A stretch of 9,573 nucleotides of DNA from an uncultured Campylobacter sp. (GCA_938046705.1 CALIWP010000276.1:1-9573), one strand, 5' to 3'; numbered from the stretch's first letter, positions 1-6,857 are shown. Numbers and translations are program-made. The notes: generated from the letters alone by a model not told the origin.

Positions 1-191
1 CCACCATCAAAAGAAAGTAAGTCCATAAAATCTTTAACAGTTTTTAATTCATTATTAAGTGCTGATAAATCTTTATATGGCTCTAAATTTTCTATAATTT
101 CTCTATTATCATCAATTACGATATTTTCTAAAATTAATTCTTTTAATTTATCAAATTCTAAAACTAGTAACCAACTACAGCGACAACTATA
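1..191 (-). pseudogene. Start-less open frame running off the left edge, probable gene remnant
   Basis: Read on the minus strand, this frame is open from just after an in-frame TAA (192-194) to the window edge. The peptide looks like real protein, rich in Leu, Glu, Asp and Lys (for example EFDKLKELILENIVIDD). However, it has no ATG, GTG or TTG until an ATG at 24-26, and no Shine-Dalgarno sequence. I do not recognise the family. The likeliest reading is the interior of a gene that has lost its 5' end, continuing to the left of the window. An ATT or ATA start, or a frameshift near 165-180, cannot be excluded. Base composition is very AT-rich, like the neighbouring 230-460 ORF and unlike the core genes. 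Confidence 0.3.
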
Positions 192-229
192 TTATACAAA
201 AACAGTATAGTAATATTTTACGAGCCTAT

Positions 230-460
230 ATGAATAATAATATATTAAACCACTTAATCAAACATTGCGCCAATCAAGATGAAAGCTTTAATAAGTATAG
301 AGAATTGATTGAAAGATATAACTTTTTTAAACATTGCAATATGGAAAACCATGATTTTAATGTAATAAAAAAATATAAAAAAATAGCTTTTGGAAAAAAT
401 ATAGGTCTTGATAGCTATTGCAAAAAATTGGATAAATCAGAATTGGAGAGCTGGAAATAA
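230..460 (+). CDS. Hypothetical 76-aa protein in AT-rich accessory DNA
   Basis: This is a small plus-strand ORF, the only one in the window not antisense to a core gene. It starts at ATG 230 and stops with TAA. The product is basic and hydrophilic, rich in Asn, Lys, Tyr and His, with no signal peptide, membrane segment or familiar motif. No function can be assigned. There is no convincing ribosome binding site before the ATG, and the same frame is open upstream to about 98. It could therefore be the C-terminal tail of a longer gene whose N-terminal part was lost, rather than an intact small gene. Codons are almost all A/T-ending and the surrounding DNA is about 23% GC, which suggests horizontally acquired DNA. 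Confidence that it is expressed is modest. Confidence 0.4.
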   Translation: MNNNILNHLIKHCANQDESFNKYRELIERYNFFKHCNMENHDFNVIKKYKKIAFGKNIGLDSYCKKLDKSELESWK

Positions 461-480
461 AGATGTTTATAAAATATTCT

Positions 481-518
481 AAATTTGACGCCGCAAATTT
501 ACTCGCCGCGTCAAATTT
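481..518 (-). terminator. Inverted repeat past aspB, candidate terminator
   Basis: AAATTTGACGC (481-491) is exactly complementary to GCGTCAAATTT (508-518). After a C-C mismatch, two more pairs extend the stem (493-494 with 505-506), leaving a 10-nt loop. It begins 14 bases beyond the aspB stop codon on the minus strand, where the core block ends. The following minus-strand sequence is AT-rich but lacks a clean U run, so this is not a textbook intrinsic terminator. It could act in both directions and also close the plus-strand ORF ending at 460. Two of the four AAATTT words in 481-529 lie in its arms. Confidence 0.4.
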
Positions 519-532
519 GAGTCAAATTTATG

Positions 533-1702
533 CTATTTTTTATAGCTTTTTACAAATTCGCCGATCCTCTCGATACCTTTTTTGATACTTTCTAAATCGG
601 TCGCAAAAGAAAGCCTAAAGTATCCGTCCATACCAAAACCAACGCCGGGCACCACGGCAACTTTCGCCTTTTCTAGCAGCTCTTTGCAAAATTTCATGCT
701 ATCTGGCTCAACCTCGGAGCAGTTGATGAAAAGATAAAACGCGCCGTCAGGCTTAAGCACGCTAAGTCCCGGTATAGCATTTATCATCTCTACGCCCAGG
801 TCGCGGCGCTTTTTAAATTCGCTCTTCATATACGCGATATCCTCATCAGCCTTGCCTAGTAGCGCAGGGATGGCGCCGGCTTGCGTTAGGGAGTTTATGT
901 TGCTCGTACTTTGGCTTTGTAGCTTGTTTACGGCAGCATTTAGCTCCTTAAACGGGCTAGCCATGTAGCCAAATCTCCAGCCGGGCATCGCGCCGCACTT
1001 GCTTAGGCCGTTTATCGTGATCGTGCGGTTAAACATATCCTCGCTCACCGCCGCAGTCGCGACAAATTCGCCCTCGTAGTTTAGCTTTTCGTACATTTCG
1101 TCGCTAGCTACGATGATTTTCGTGCCTTTTAGCACTTCGCCTAGCGCCTCTAGCTCTTTGCGGCTATATATCGCGCCCGTCGGGTTGCAAGGGCTGTTTA
1201 ATACTAAAATTTTAGTTCTAGGAGTGATCGCCGCCTTTAGCTGCTCAGGCGTGATTTTAAAGCCGGTCTTTTCGCTAGTTTCGATAAAAACGGGCTTGCC
1301 GCCGCTAAATTTGACCATCTCCGGGTAACTCACCCAGTAGGGGCTTGGCACGATGACCTCGTCGCCCTCGTCGATTAGTGCCTGAAATACGTTAAAAAGC
1401 GAGTGCTTTGCGCCCACGTTGGTGATGATCTGATTTGGCGCATAGTTTAGGCCGTTGTCGCGCTTTAGCTTCGCAGCGACCGCCTCTCTCACCTCGGGCG
1501 TGCCGGCGACAGCTGTGTATTTGCCGCAGCCTTTATCCAGGGCGGCTTTTACCTCGTTTTTGATGATCTCTGGCGTGTCAAAGTCCGGTTCGCCCGCGCC
1601 AAAACTGATTACGTCCTCGCCGCGGGCTTTCATCTCTTTTGCCTTGGTGCTGATTTCGATGGTTAGGCTCTCGCCTAGCACCTGAACTCTTTTTGATAGC
1701 AT
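533..1702 (-). CDS. aspB: Aspartate aminotransferase (class I/II, PLP-dependent)
   Basis: This 389-aa fold-type I aminotransferase is predicted to exchange amino groups between aspartate and 2-oxoglutarate in the cytoplasm. Activity on prephenate or other acceptors is possible for this subfamily. Visible motifs are the N-terminal GAGEPDFDTP (substrate loop), NPTG (173-176), D201 and Y204 in DEMYEKL (cofactor contacts), the PLP Schiff-base lysine K235 in NGLSKCGAMPGWRFGY, and R363 in YFRLSFA (carboxylate binding). Length is typical of the family. The lysine motif has Pro where many relatives have Thr (MTGWR), a tolerable change. The ATG is preceded by a strong AAGGAG (1708-1713) at 5-nt spacing. 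The gene lies 20 nt after the speA stop, is last in the minus-strand block, and is followed by the inverted repeat at 481-518. Confidence 0.93.
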   Translation of the reverse strand: MLSKRVQVLGESLTIEISTKAKEMKARGEDVISFGAGEPDFDTPEIIKNEVKAALDKGCGKYTAVAGTPEVREAVAAKLKRDNGLNYAPNQIITNVGAKHSLFNVFQALIDEGDEVIVPSPYWVSYPEMVKFSGGKPVFIETSEKTGFKITPEQLKAAITPRTKILVLNSPCNPTGAIYSRKELEALGEVLKGTKIIVASDEMYEKLNYEGEFVATAAVSEDMFNRTITINGLSKCGAMPGWRFGYMASPFKELNAAVNKLQSQSTSNINSLTQAGAIPALLGKADEDIAYMKSEFKKRRDLGVEMINAIPGLSVLKPDGAFYLFINCSEVEPDSMKFCKELLEKAKVAVVPGVGFGMDGYFRLSFATDLESIKKGIERIGEFVKSYKK

Positions 1703-1722
1703 TTTTACTCCTTTTTGTAAAT

Positions 1723-3558
1723 TTAAGATATAGTTTTTAGATAGCCGTTATCGTTTAAAAACAGATACATTTCGCCTAAAATTTGCTTGCGCTGCGAGTC
1801 GGTTACGAGTTTTGACTTTTCGATTCGCTCGTTTAGGATGTCCTGGATCTCGTAGATGTCGTAGTCCAGATCCTCCATGATATCAAGGATAGATTGGCTT
1901 TCTAGCAGGTGCGAAACCTTAAATCCCTCGGCGTCTATCTCGATAGTAGCTTCGGTCGGGTGAGTGAAGAGATTGTGCTTCATACCCAGCACCTCCTGAT
2001 ACGCTCCGACTAGGAAAAATCCTAAAAAGTACTCCTCTTTTTCCACGTCCACGTCGTGCAAAAACAGAGGATTTTCCTCGTCGTCAAAGCCTATCTCGCC
2101 GTCGCTATCGCAGGTGATGTCCCACAGCGACGCCGAGCGGGTAGGGCGCACGTCTAGGCGGTCAAGCGGCATGATAGGGAAATTTTGCTTTAAACCCCAA
2201 AAATCAGGCAACGACTGAAATAGCGAAAAGTTTACGAGATAGCGCTCCTGCGCCTCCTCTTGCAACTTTAAAAGCTCGGCGTTGTGCTGTTTGGTGCCTA
2301 GGATTTTAGCCGCTTTTTTGATGATTAGGTGGGTTAAAATTTCAGCATTCGAGCGGTCTTGCAGATCGACGTATCCTAGATCAAATAGCGTCAAAATGCT
2401 CTCCATATGATCGATGCTATCGTGCAGATACTCTATCGCATTTGACGGCTTTATCGTGCTTAGCAAGTCGTTTAGCTCGGTGATTAGCTGAGGATTTTTC
2501 TTTTTTAGTACGAGCTTTTCCTCGGTGTAGTCCTGACTAAAGAGCTCCAAAACGGGCGCAACTAGTACCGCGTGCGAAGCCGAGACGAAGCGGCCGCTCT
2601 CGATAAAGATATCAGGCTCCACCTCGTTTCGCTGCGTCGCCATCGTCTTTAGCAGATAGACCACGTCGTTGGCGTACTCGCTAAGGGTATAGTTTCGGCT
2701 CGAGTTTTCCTTAAACTGCGAGTACTCTATGGCTAGGCCGCCGCCTAAATTTATGGCTTTTAGGTTTTTCGCGCCCATTTTTCGCAGCTCGGCGTAGATG
2801 TTTCCTGCTTCGATTAGCGCCTTTTTTAGCGGGTGGATTTCGGTGATTTGCGAACCGATATGAAAGTGGATCATATTGAATCGATCGAGTAAATTTGCCT
2901 CTTTTAGCAAATTTACCGCTTCGATTAGCTCGGTTGCCGTTAGGCCAAATTTGGAGTTTATGCCGCCGCTTTTAGCCCAGATACCAGATCCGCTGCTATG
3001 CAGTCTGATGCGCAAACCGATGTTTGGCTTTGGCGCGAAACGCTCTTTTGCGATGGCGATGATAGCCTCAAGCTCGTTTAGTCCCTCGATCGTTAGCGTG
3101 ATGTTGTGCCCCATTTCAGCCGCGATAAAACCGATGTTTATCATCTCTTTATCCTTAAAGCCGTTTACGGTGATCGGCGCGCCTTCATTATTATACGCCA
3201 TCACCAGCAGCAGCTCGGCCTTTGAGCCCGCCTCCAGCCCGTAGCCGTATTTTTGGCCGTGACGGACTAGGTTTTTTACAAAGCCGGGATATTGATTTAC
3301 TTTTAGCGGATAGACGGCGTTAAAGCTGCCTTTGTAGCCGAATTCGTTTTTCGCGCTCTCAAAGCTTTTGTAAATTTGCGAAATTTGCTTGTGTATGAGG
3401 TGAGGGAAGCGCAGCAACAGCGGGCCTCGGTAGCCTTCGCTCCTGATGCTTTTTACGATGTCGATGATGGCGGGTTTTGAGCCGGTATTGACGCAAATTT
3501 TACCGTTTTCGACGATAAAGTTATTGTTACCCCATAAATTTAAACCGTAATCATACAT
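1723..3558 (-). CDS. speA: Biosynthetic arginine decarboxylase
   Basis: This enzyme decarboxylates arginine to agmatine, the first step of putrescine and spermidine synthesis from arginine. It is a 611-aa PLP enzyme of the alanine racemase-like fold (fold type III), slightly shorter than the E. coli enzyme. Visible landmarks are the PLP lysine K86 in YPLKVNQ, the barrel residues HFHIGSQ (231-237), the glycine-rich phosphate loop LGGG (271-274), ESGR (320-323), and the catalytic cysteine C483 in CDSDG near the C-terminal beta domain. A helical insertion at roughly 360-450 separates the two domains, as usual for SpeA. The ATG overlaps the end of hisS by 8 nt, and an AAAGGA (3565-3570) lies inside the hisS tail, so the two are probably translationally coupled. 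In C. jejuni, as I recall, cysE lies between speA and aspB; it is absent here. Confidence 0.97.
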   Translation of the reverse strand: MYDYGLNLWGNNNFIVENGKICVNTGSKPAIIDIVKSIRSEGYRGPLLLRFPHLIHKQISQIYKSFESAKNEFGYKGSFNAVYPLKVNQYPGFVKNLVRHGQKYGYGLEAGSKAELLLVMAYNNEGAPITVNGFKDKEMINIGFIAAEMGHNITLTIEGLNELEAIIAIAKERFAPKPNIGLRIRLHSSGSGIWAKSGGINSKFGLTATELIEAVNLLKEANLLDRFNMIHFHIGSQITEIHPLKKALIEAGNIYAELRKMGAKNLKAINLGGGLAIEYSQFKENSSRNYTLSEYANDVVYLLKTMATQRNEVEPDIFIESGRFVSASHAVLVAPVLELFSQDYTEEKLVLKKKNPQLITELNDLLSTIKPSNAIEYLHDSIDHMESILTLFDLGYVDLQDRSNAEILTHLIIKKAAKILGTKQHNAELLKLQEEAQERYLVNFSLFQSLPDFWGLKQNFPIMPLDRLDVRPTRSASLWDITCDSDGEIGFDDEENPLFLHDVDVEKEEYFLGFFLVGAYQEVLGMKHNLFTHPTEATIEIDAEGFKVSHLLESQSILDIMEDLDYDIYEIQDILNERIEKSKLVTDSQRKQILGEMYLFLNDNGYLKTIS

Positions 3559-4798
3559 TTAAAATCCTTTTAAGCTCACTCTCCAGATCCGCCAAATCAA
3601 TCGTTTTTTCAGCCTTTTCACTCAGATCTTTTAGCCAAATTTTGCCCGATTTTAGCTCGTCCTCTCCGACGCAAAGGCAAATCCTAGCGTTAACGTTATC
3701 GGCCGCGTTTAGATGCTTTTGTAGTTTTTTAGGCTCGTAGCTCACGAGAACCGGGAGGCTTTTTCTTAAATTTATCGCTATTTTATAGACCGCATCCACG
3801 CCCTCGGAGTCCATCGCGCCGATATATACGCCGTTTCTTTTACTCTCACTCTCGCGGCTGCCCAGGATTTCCATTATGCGCTCGATACCCATCGCAAAGC
3901 CCACGCCGTAGCTGGCCTTGCCGCCTAGGTACTCGACTAGTCTGTCGTAGCGTCCGCCGCCCGCTACCGCGCTTTGTGCGCCGATCTCGTTTGAAACGAA
4001 CTCGAACGCCGTTTTACAGTAGTAATCAAGCCCGCGCACGAGTTTTGGATCTATCTCAAACTCCACGCCGTTGCCGCTTAAAATTTCTTGCAGCTTTTTA
4101 AACTCGCCTGCGCATTCGTCGTTTAGGCTACCGATTATCAGCGGCGCGTTTTCGTAGATTTTCTGACAGCTTTCCACCTTGCAGTCTAGCACGCGGATAG
4201 GATTTGTGAGCTTTCTGCGCTTGCAGTCCTCGCAAATTTGACCCTCGTGCGCGTCTAAAAATTTAACCAACTTTTCGCGGTATGCACCCATACTAGCGGC
4301 GTCTCCGAGCGAATTTATAAGTAGCTTGGTTTTGATACCCAGGCGCGAGAAAATCTCGTTTATCATCAAGATAACGCTCGCGTCCTCATAAACGCTAGGT
4401 TCATTGAAGCACTCGCAGCCAAACTGATGAAACTCGCGCAAACGTCCTTTTTGCGGGCGCTCGTAGCGAAACATCGAACCGTGATAAAAGTACCGTCTCA
4501 CGCCGCCCGCGCGGTCAAATTTAGCCTCGATAAAGGCGCGTACGACTCCGGCCGTACCCTCAGGGCGCAGGCAAACGTCGTTGCCGCCCTTGTCCTCAAA
4601 CTGATACATCTCCTTGCCCACGATGTCGCTACTCTCCCCGACGCTGCGGCGAAAAAGCGCCGTTTGCTCCAGGTGCGGAGCCAGCACGAACTCGTATCCG
4701 TAGTTTTTCGCGACCTCTTCGCAGATTTTGATTATCCTCTCGTAAAGTCCCGACTGGGGCGGCAAAACGTCCTTCATCCCCCTTAATGCGCTAATCAT
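3551..4798 (-). CDS. hisS: Histidyl-tRNA synthetase
   Basis: This class IIa aminoacyl-tRNA synthetase charges tRNA-His with histidine; it is cytoplasmic and usually a homodimer. The 415-aa length fits bacterial HisRS. Visible motifs in order are GMKDVLPP near the N-terminus, RPEGTA (78-83), motif 2 RYERPQKGRLREFHQFG (111-127), a cysteine-containing insertion (C189, C192, C206, C211) of the common bacterial CEDC...LDCK type, the histidine-binding LVRGLDYY (253-260) and AGGGRYD (279-285), and motif 3 GFAMGIERI (300-308). The anticodon-binding domain follows from about 325. The ATG has an AAAGGAG at 4806-4812 with 7-nt spacing, inside the end of tmk, which it overlaps by 8 nt. Its 3' end overlaps speA by 8 nt. 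Confidence 0.98.
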   Translation of the reverse strand: MISALRGMKDVLPPQSGLYERIIKICEEVAKNYGYEFVLAPHLEQTALFRRSVGESSDIVGKEMYQFEDKGGNDVCLRPEGTAGVVRAFIEAKFDRAGGVRRYFYHGSMFRYERPQKGRLREFHQFGCECFNEPSVYEDASVILMINEIFSRLGIKTKLLINSLGDAASMGAYREKLVKFLDAHEGQICEDCKRRKLTNPIRVLDCKVESCQKIYENAPLIIGSLNDECAGEFKKLQEILSGNGVEFEIDPKLVRGLDYYCKTAFEFVSNEIGAQSAVAGGGRYDRLVEYLGGKASYGVGFAMGIERIMEILGSRESESKRNGVYIGAMDSEGVDAVYKIAINLRKSLPVLVSYEPKKLQKHLNAADNVNARICLCVGEDELKSGKIWLKDLSEKAEKTIDLADLESELKRILNV

Positions 4799-5369
4799 TT
4801 ATAAACTCCTTTATCAAATTCGTTATTTTTTCTTCGTCCCAGGCGGCGTCGATCGTGACGTAGCGGACGCCTAGTTTTTGTAAAATTTCCCCCATCGCGT
4901 CCTGCACTCTTAGCAGATAACCAAACCCGCGAGCCTCTATGCCGTCCATCTGCGCGCGCGAGCCTAGGCGCGATCTTAGCGTGCTTTCGTCCGCTTTAAA
5001 AAATACTATTTTTTGCGGAAAATTTCCTTGCAGGGCGAATTTGTTTAAGCTTAAAAGCTCTTCAAAGCTAAAATTTCCGCCCGCTAGAGCGTAAGCCATA
5101 CCCGAAACAAAGCCCCTATCGCTTAAAATTATCTTGCCTGAGTTGGGTTTTATTATTTTACCGAAATGCTCGGCTCTATCGGCCAAAAATAGCAAAATTT
5201 CGGCCCTTTTATCCAGGTCGTTTTCCTTTAGTAAAATCTCGCGCAAATTTTCGCCAAGCTTCGTGCCGCCCGGCTCTTTGGTTACGATCGCTTGCGGGTA
5301 AGCCGCCGCCAGCCGCGCTATCTGCGTGCTTTTGCCCGCGCCGTCGATACCTTCAAATAAAATATACAA
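4791..5369 (-). CDS. tmk: Thymidylate kinase (dTMP kinase), TTG start
   Basis: This enzyme phosphorylates dTMP to dTDP with ATP, an essential step in dTTP supply. The 192-aa P-loop kinase shows the Walker A motif FEGIDGAGKST (5-15), the TMP-contacting TKEPGG (30-35), LADRAEHF, DRGFVSGMAYA (84-94) and a LID region around RSRLGSR (132-138). The usual DRY motif reads DRG here. I believe relatives in this phylum vary at that site, so this is probably not inactivating. The start is TTG (5367-5369), supported by an AAAGG at 5376-5380 with 6-nt spacing and by the P-loop lying at the expected distance. Only 2 nt separate it from the coaD stop, and its end overlaps hisS, so the three genes are probably co-transcribed and coupled. 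Confidence 0.96.
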   Translation of the reverse strand: MYILFEGIDGAGKSTQIARLAAAYPQAIVTKEPGGTKLGENLREILLKENDLDKRAEILLFLADRAEHFGKIIKPNSGKIILSDRGFVSGMAYALAGGNFSFEELLSLNKFALQGNFPQKIVFFKADESTLRSRLGSRAQMDGIEARGFGYLLRVQDAMGEILQKLGVRYVTIDAAWDEEKITNLIKEFIND

Positions 5370-5371
5370 AT

Positions 5372-5839
5372 TTAGCCTTTCAAAGTTTCTAAAATTTCGC
5401 CCGGAACTAGCTTGCTGACGTCGCCGTCGTGGCTAAGAACAGAGCGCACGATCGAGCTTGAGATAAAGGCGTTTTTGAGGCTCGGCATCAGATAGACGGT
5501 CTCAAGTTCCTCCCAAAGCGTGGCGTTTGCGTAGCCGATTTGTAGCTCGTACTCAAAGTCGCTGACCGCGCGAAGCCCACGGATCACGACGTTTACGCCG
5601 CAGCTTTTAGCAAAATCAACGAGCAGGTTATCAAAGCCCACGACCTCGACGTTTTTTAGGTCCGTCGTTGAGATTTTCACCATTTCAACGCGTCTAGCCA
5701 AGCTAAAATATGGCTGCTTGCTCTCGCTAGCCGCAACCGCGACGATGACTTTATCGAAAATTTTAGCCGCGCGCTTGATGACGTCGACGTGTCCGTTCGT
5801 GACGGGATCAAAGGTGCCGGGATAGATACAAGCTTTCAT
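5372..5839 (-). CDS. coaD: Phosphopantetheine adenylyltransferase
   Basis: CoaD transfers AMP from ATP to 4'-phosphopantetheine, giving dephospho-CoA, the penultimate step of coenzyme A synthesis. It belongs to the nucleotidyltransferase alpha/beta phosphodiesterase superfamily. At 155 aa it has the normal length. Visible motifs are [12 protein letters not shown] (6-17), containing the T/HxGH-type nucleotide site, [12 protein letters not shown] (87-98) and ISSSIVR (126-132), which contacts the ATP phosphates. The ATG is preceded by AAAGG (5846-5850) with 6-nt spacing. That AAAGG forms one arm of a 17-nt palindrome (5846-5862). The 82-nt gap to ubiX is the longest inside the block outside the tRNA region and holds TAAAAT sequences (minus strand, 5866-5871 and 5874-5879), so coaD may have its own promoter; this is weak. 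Confidence 0.97.
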   Translation of the reverse strand: MKACIYPGTFDPVTNGHVDVIKRAAKIFDKVIVAVAASESKQPYFSLARRVEMVKISTTDLKNVEVVGFDNLLVDFAKSCGVNVVIRGLRAVSDFEYELQIGYANATLWEELETVYLMPSLKNAFISSSIVRSVLSHDGDVSKLVPGEILETLKG

Positions 5840-5845
5840 TTTTCG

Positions 5846-5862
5846 CCTTTAAATTTTAAAGG
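5846..5862. repeat. 17-nt palindrome overlapping the coaD ribosome binding site
   Basis: CCTTTAAA and TTTAAAGG flank a single central base, giving a perfect inverted repeat. On the minus strand the proximal arm contains the AAAGG that serves coaD. If it folds in the mRNA, pairing would compete with ribosome binding. It is AT-rich and could equally be an operator or chance. Confidence 0.35.
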
Positions 5863-5921
5863 ATGATTTTACTATTTTATGCCTAAAACAGGACTTTATC
5901 TTGCGACTGGCGTAGCTGTTT

Positions 5922-6857
5922 TTAGCCCCATCTTTTGTAAATTTGATGCTCGAGCCCAAGCAGATCAAGCCACTTGCCGATGATGAAATTTTCCATATCT
6001 TCAAGGCTATTTTGACCAGAATAATAACCCAAAACTGGCGGCGCAATAACAGCGCCGAGCGCGGAAAGCTTGGCCGCGTGCTCGAGTGCCAGCGTAGAAA
6101 ATGGCATCTCTCTAACGCCCAAAATCAGCCTCTTCCGCTCCTTTAGTGCGACTGCGGCGGCGCGAGTTATCAGCGTGTCGGCAAAGCCCGCGTGGATTTT
6201 AGCAAGGGTGTTGATAGAGCAGGGCACGACGATAGTAGCGTCTATACCAAACGAGCCCGAGCTCGGAGCCGCAGTAAGATCGGAGTCATCGTGGATGGCG
6301 GCGTATTTTTGTAAATCTTGCCAAATTTGATAAATTTCGTCTTTTTGAGCGCTATTTTTATCAAATTCGCTTTTATTTTGAAATTTAGCCCCCTCAAATT
6401 TGCCTAAAATTTGAGCGTCTTGCCACTTGTTTTTCTCGCTACTATCAAATTTGCAAATTTGCCCGTTTGTGTCGTCAAGAGCGTAGTTTTCCAAGCCGTC
6501 AAATTTTAAAATATTACTGCCTAAATCTTTTGCGCTATCCGAAAATTTACCGTTTTCATCTTGCGATATTTCGTCTCCGCCTCCAAAATCTAGCTCGCCT
6601 TGAGCGGAGCTAAAATTTGCAAATTTTGCGTCTTCGTGATCTTTGTCAAATTTGGCGCTACTTTGGTTTGCGTTAAATTTTAAACCCGTCGCACCATTTT
6701 TATAAAAAATATCCGTAAAATTTAGCTCTTTTTCCAGTACGTTCATCGCGTTTTTGCTCACGCACAGATGCAACTCGCTTCTTTTTGCTATCTCGCTAGC
6801 AAGCTTAAGTCCCAAATTTACGCCGCTTGCGCCGCTAATGCCTAGAAAAATTTTCAT
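5922..6857 (-). CDS. ubiX: UbiX-family flavin prenyltransferase with a large internal insertion
   Basis: UbiX attaches a dimethylallyl group to FMN, making the prenyl-FMN cofactor used by UbiD-type decarboxylases. In this phylum it probably serves menaquinone synthesis by the futalosine route. Core motifs are present: GISGASG (6-12) for FMN, SSGSFGIDA (199-207), CSINTLAKI (213-221), a TRAA...LKERKRL segment (231-244), RE (249-250), PPVLGYY (273-279) and the terminal KRW. The usual length is about 190 aa; this protein has 311. The excess is a single stretch at roughly residues 57-175, inserted between the second helix region (LNFTDIF) and the conserved HDDSDLTAA segment. It is in frame, so the enzyme is probably active with a disordered surface loop; that is inference. 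The ATG overlaps the flgA stop (ATGA), with AGGTGA at 6865-6870. Confidence 0.93.
   Translation of the reverse strand: MKIFLGISGASGVNLGLKLASEIAKRSELHLCVSKNAMNVLEKELNFTDIFYKNGATGLKFNANQSSAKFDKDHEDAKFANFSSAQGELDFGGGDEISQDENGKFSDSAKDLGSNILKFDGLENYALDDTNGQICKFDSSEKNKWQDAQILGKFEGAKFQNKSEFDKNSAQKDEIYQIWQDLQKYAAIHDDSDLTAAPSSGSFGIDATIVVPCSINTLAKIHAGFADTLITRAAAVALKERKRLILGVREMPFSTLALEHAAKLSALGAVIAPPVLGYYSGQNSLEDMENFIIGKWLDLLGLEHQIYKRWG
6447..6460. repeat. 14-bp palindrome, copy 1 of 2
   Basis: AAATTTGCAAATTT is its own reverse complement. It recurs exactly at 6613-6626, 166 bp away, inside the same ubiX insertion. Confidence 0.6.
6613..6626. repeat. 14-bp palindrome, copy 2 of 2
   Basis: This is an exact second copy of the 6447-6460 palindrome. 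The two copies are read in different codon phases (Gln-Ile-Cys-Lys-Phe in one, Ala-Lys-Phe-Ala-Asn-Phe in the other), so the match is at the DNA level. Confidence 0.6.

Larger units (their letters stand above)
6333..6689 (-). other. Low-complexity AAATTT-rich insertion inside ubiX
   Basis: This segment encodes about 119 extra residues of UbiX, rich in Lys, Phe, Asp, Asn, Ser, Glu and Gln, with repeated KF dipeptides (AKFDKD, AKFANF, GKFSD, LKFDG, CKFDS, GKFEG, AKFQN). It contains no family motif. Counting 6320-6725, I find 14 AAATTT words. Eight are read as Lys-Phe, four in the phase giving (Gln/Glu)-Ile, and two as Asn-Phe. Use of all three phases suggests the DNA word, not a peptide, is the recurring unit. 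Exact edges are uncertain by about 10 codons. Confidence 0.7.

Noticed and set aside
2876..3244. 122-aa plus-strand ORF inside speA
   Set aside because: Antisense to well-conserved SpeA residues; serine-rich composition typical of a shadow frame.
4427..4786. 119-aa plus-strand ORF inside hisS
   Set aside because: Antisense shadow of the conserved HisRS N-terminal region; no ribosome binding site and no recognisable motif.
5284..5369. tmk inactivation because DRY reads DRG
   Set aside because: All other thymidylate kinase motifs and the length are normal; the change is probably a lineage variant.
5849..6046. 65-aa minus-strand ORF overlapping the end of ubiX
   Set aside because: It lies out of frame with the conserved UbiX C-terminus and has no motif; it only partly fills the ubiX-coaD gap.
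6320..6725. CRISPR-like or tandem repeat array in ubiX
   Set aside because: The AAATTT words are irregularly spaced and there is no repeat longer than 14 bp, so there is no repeat-spacer pattern.
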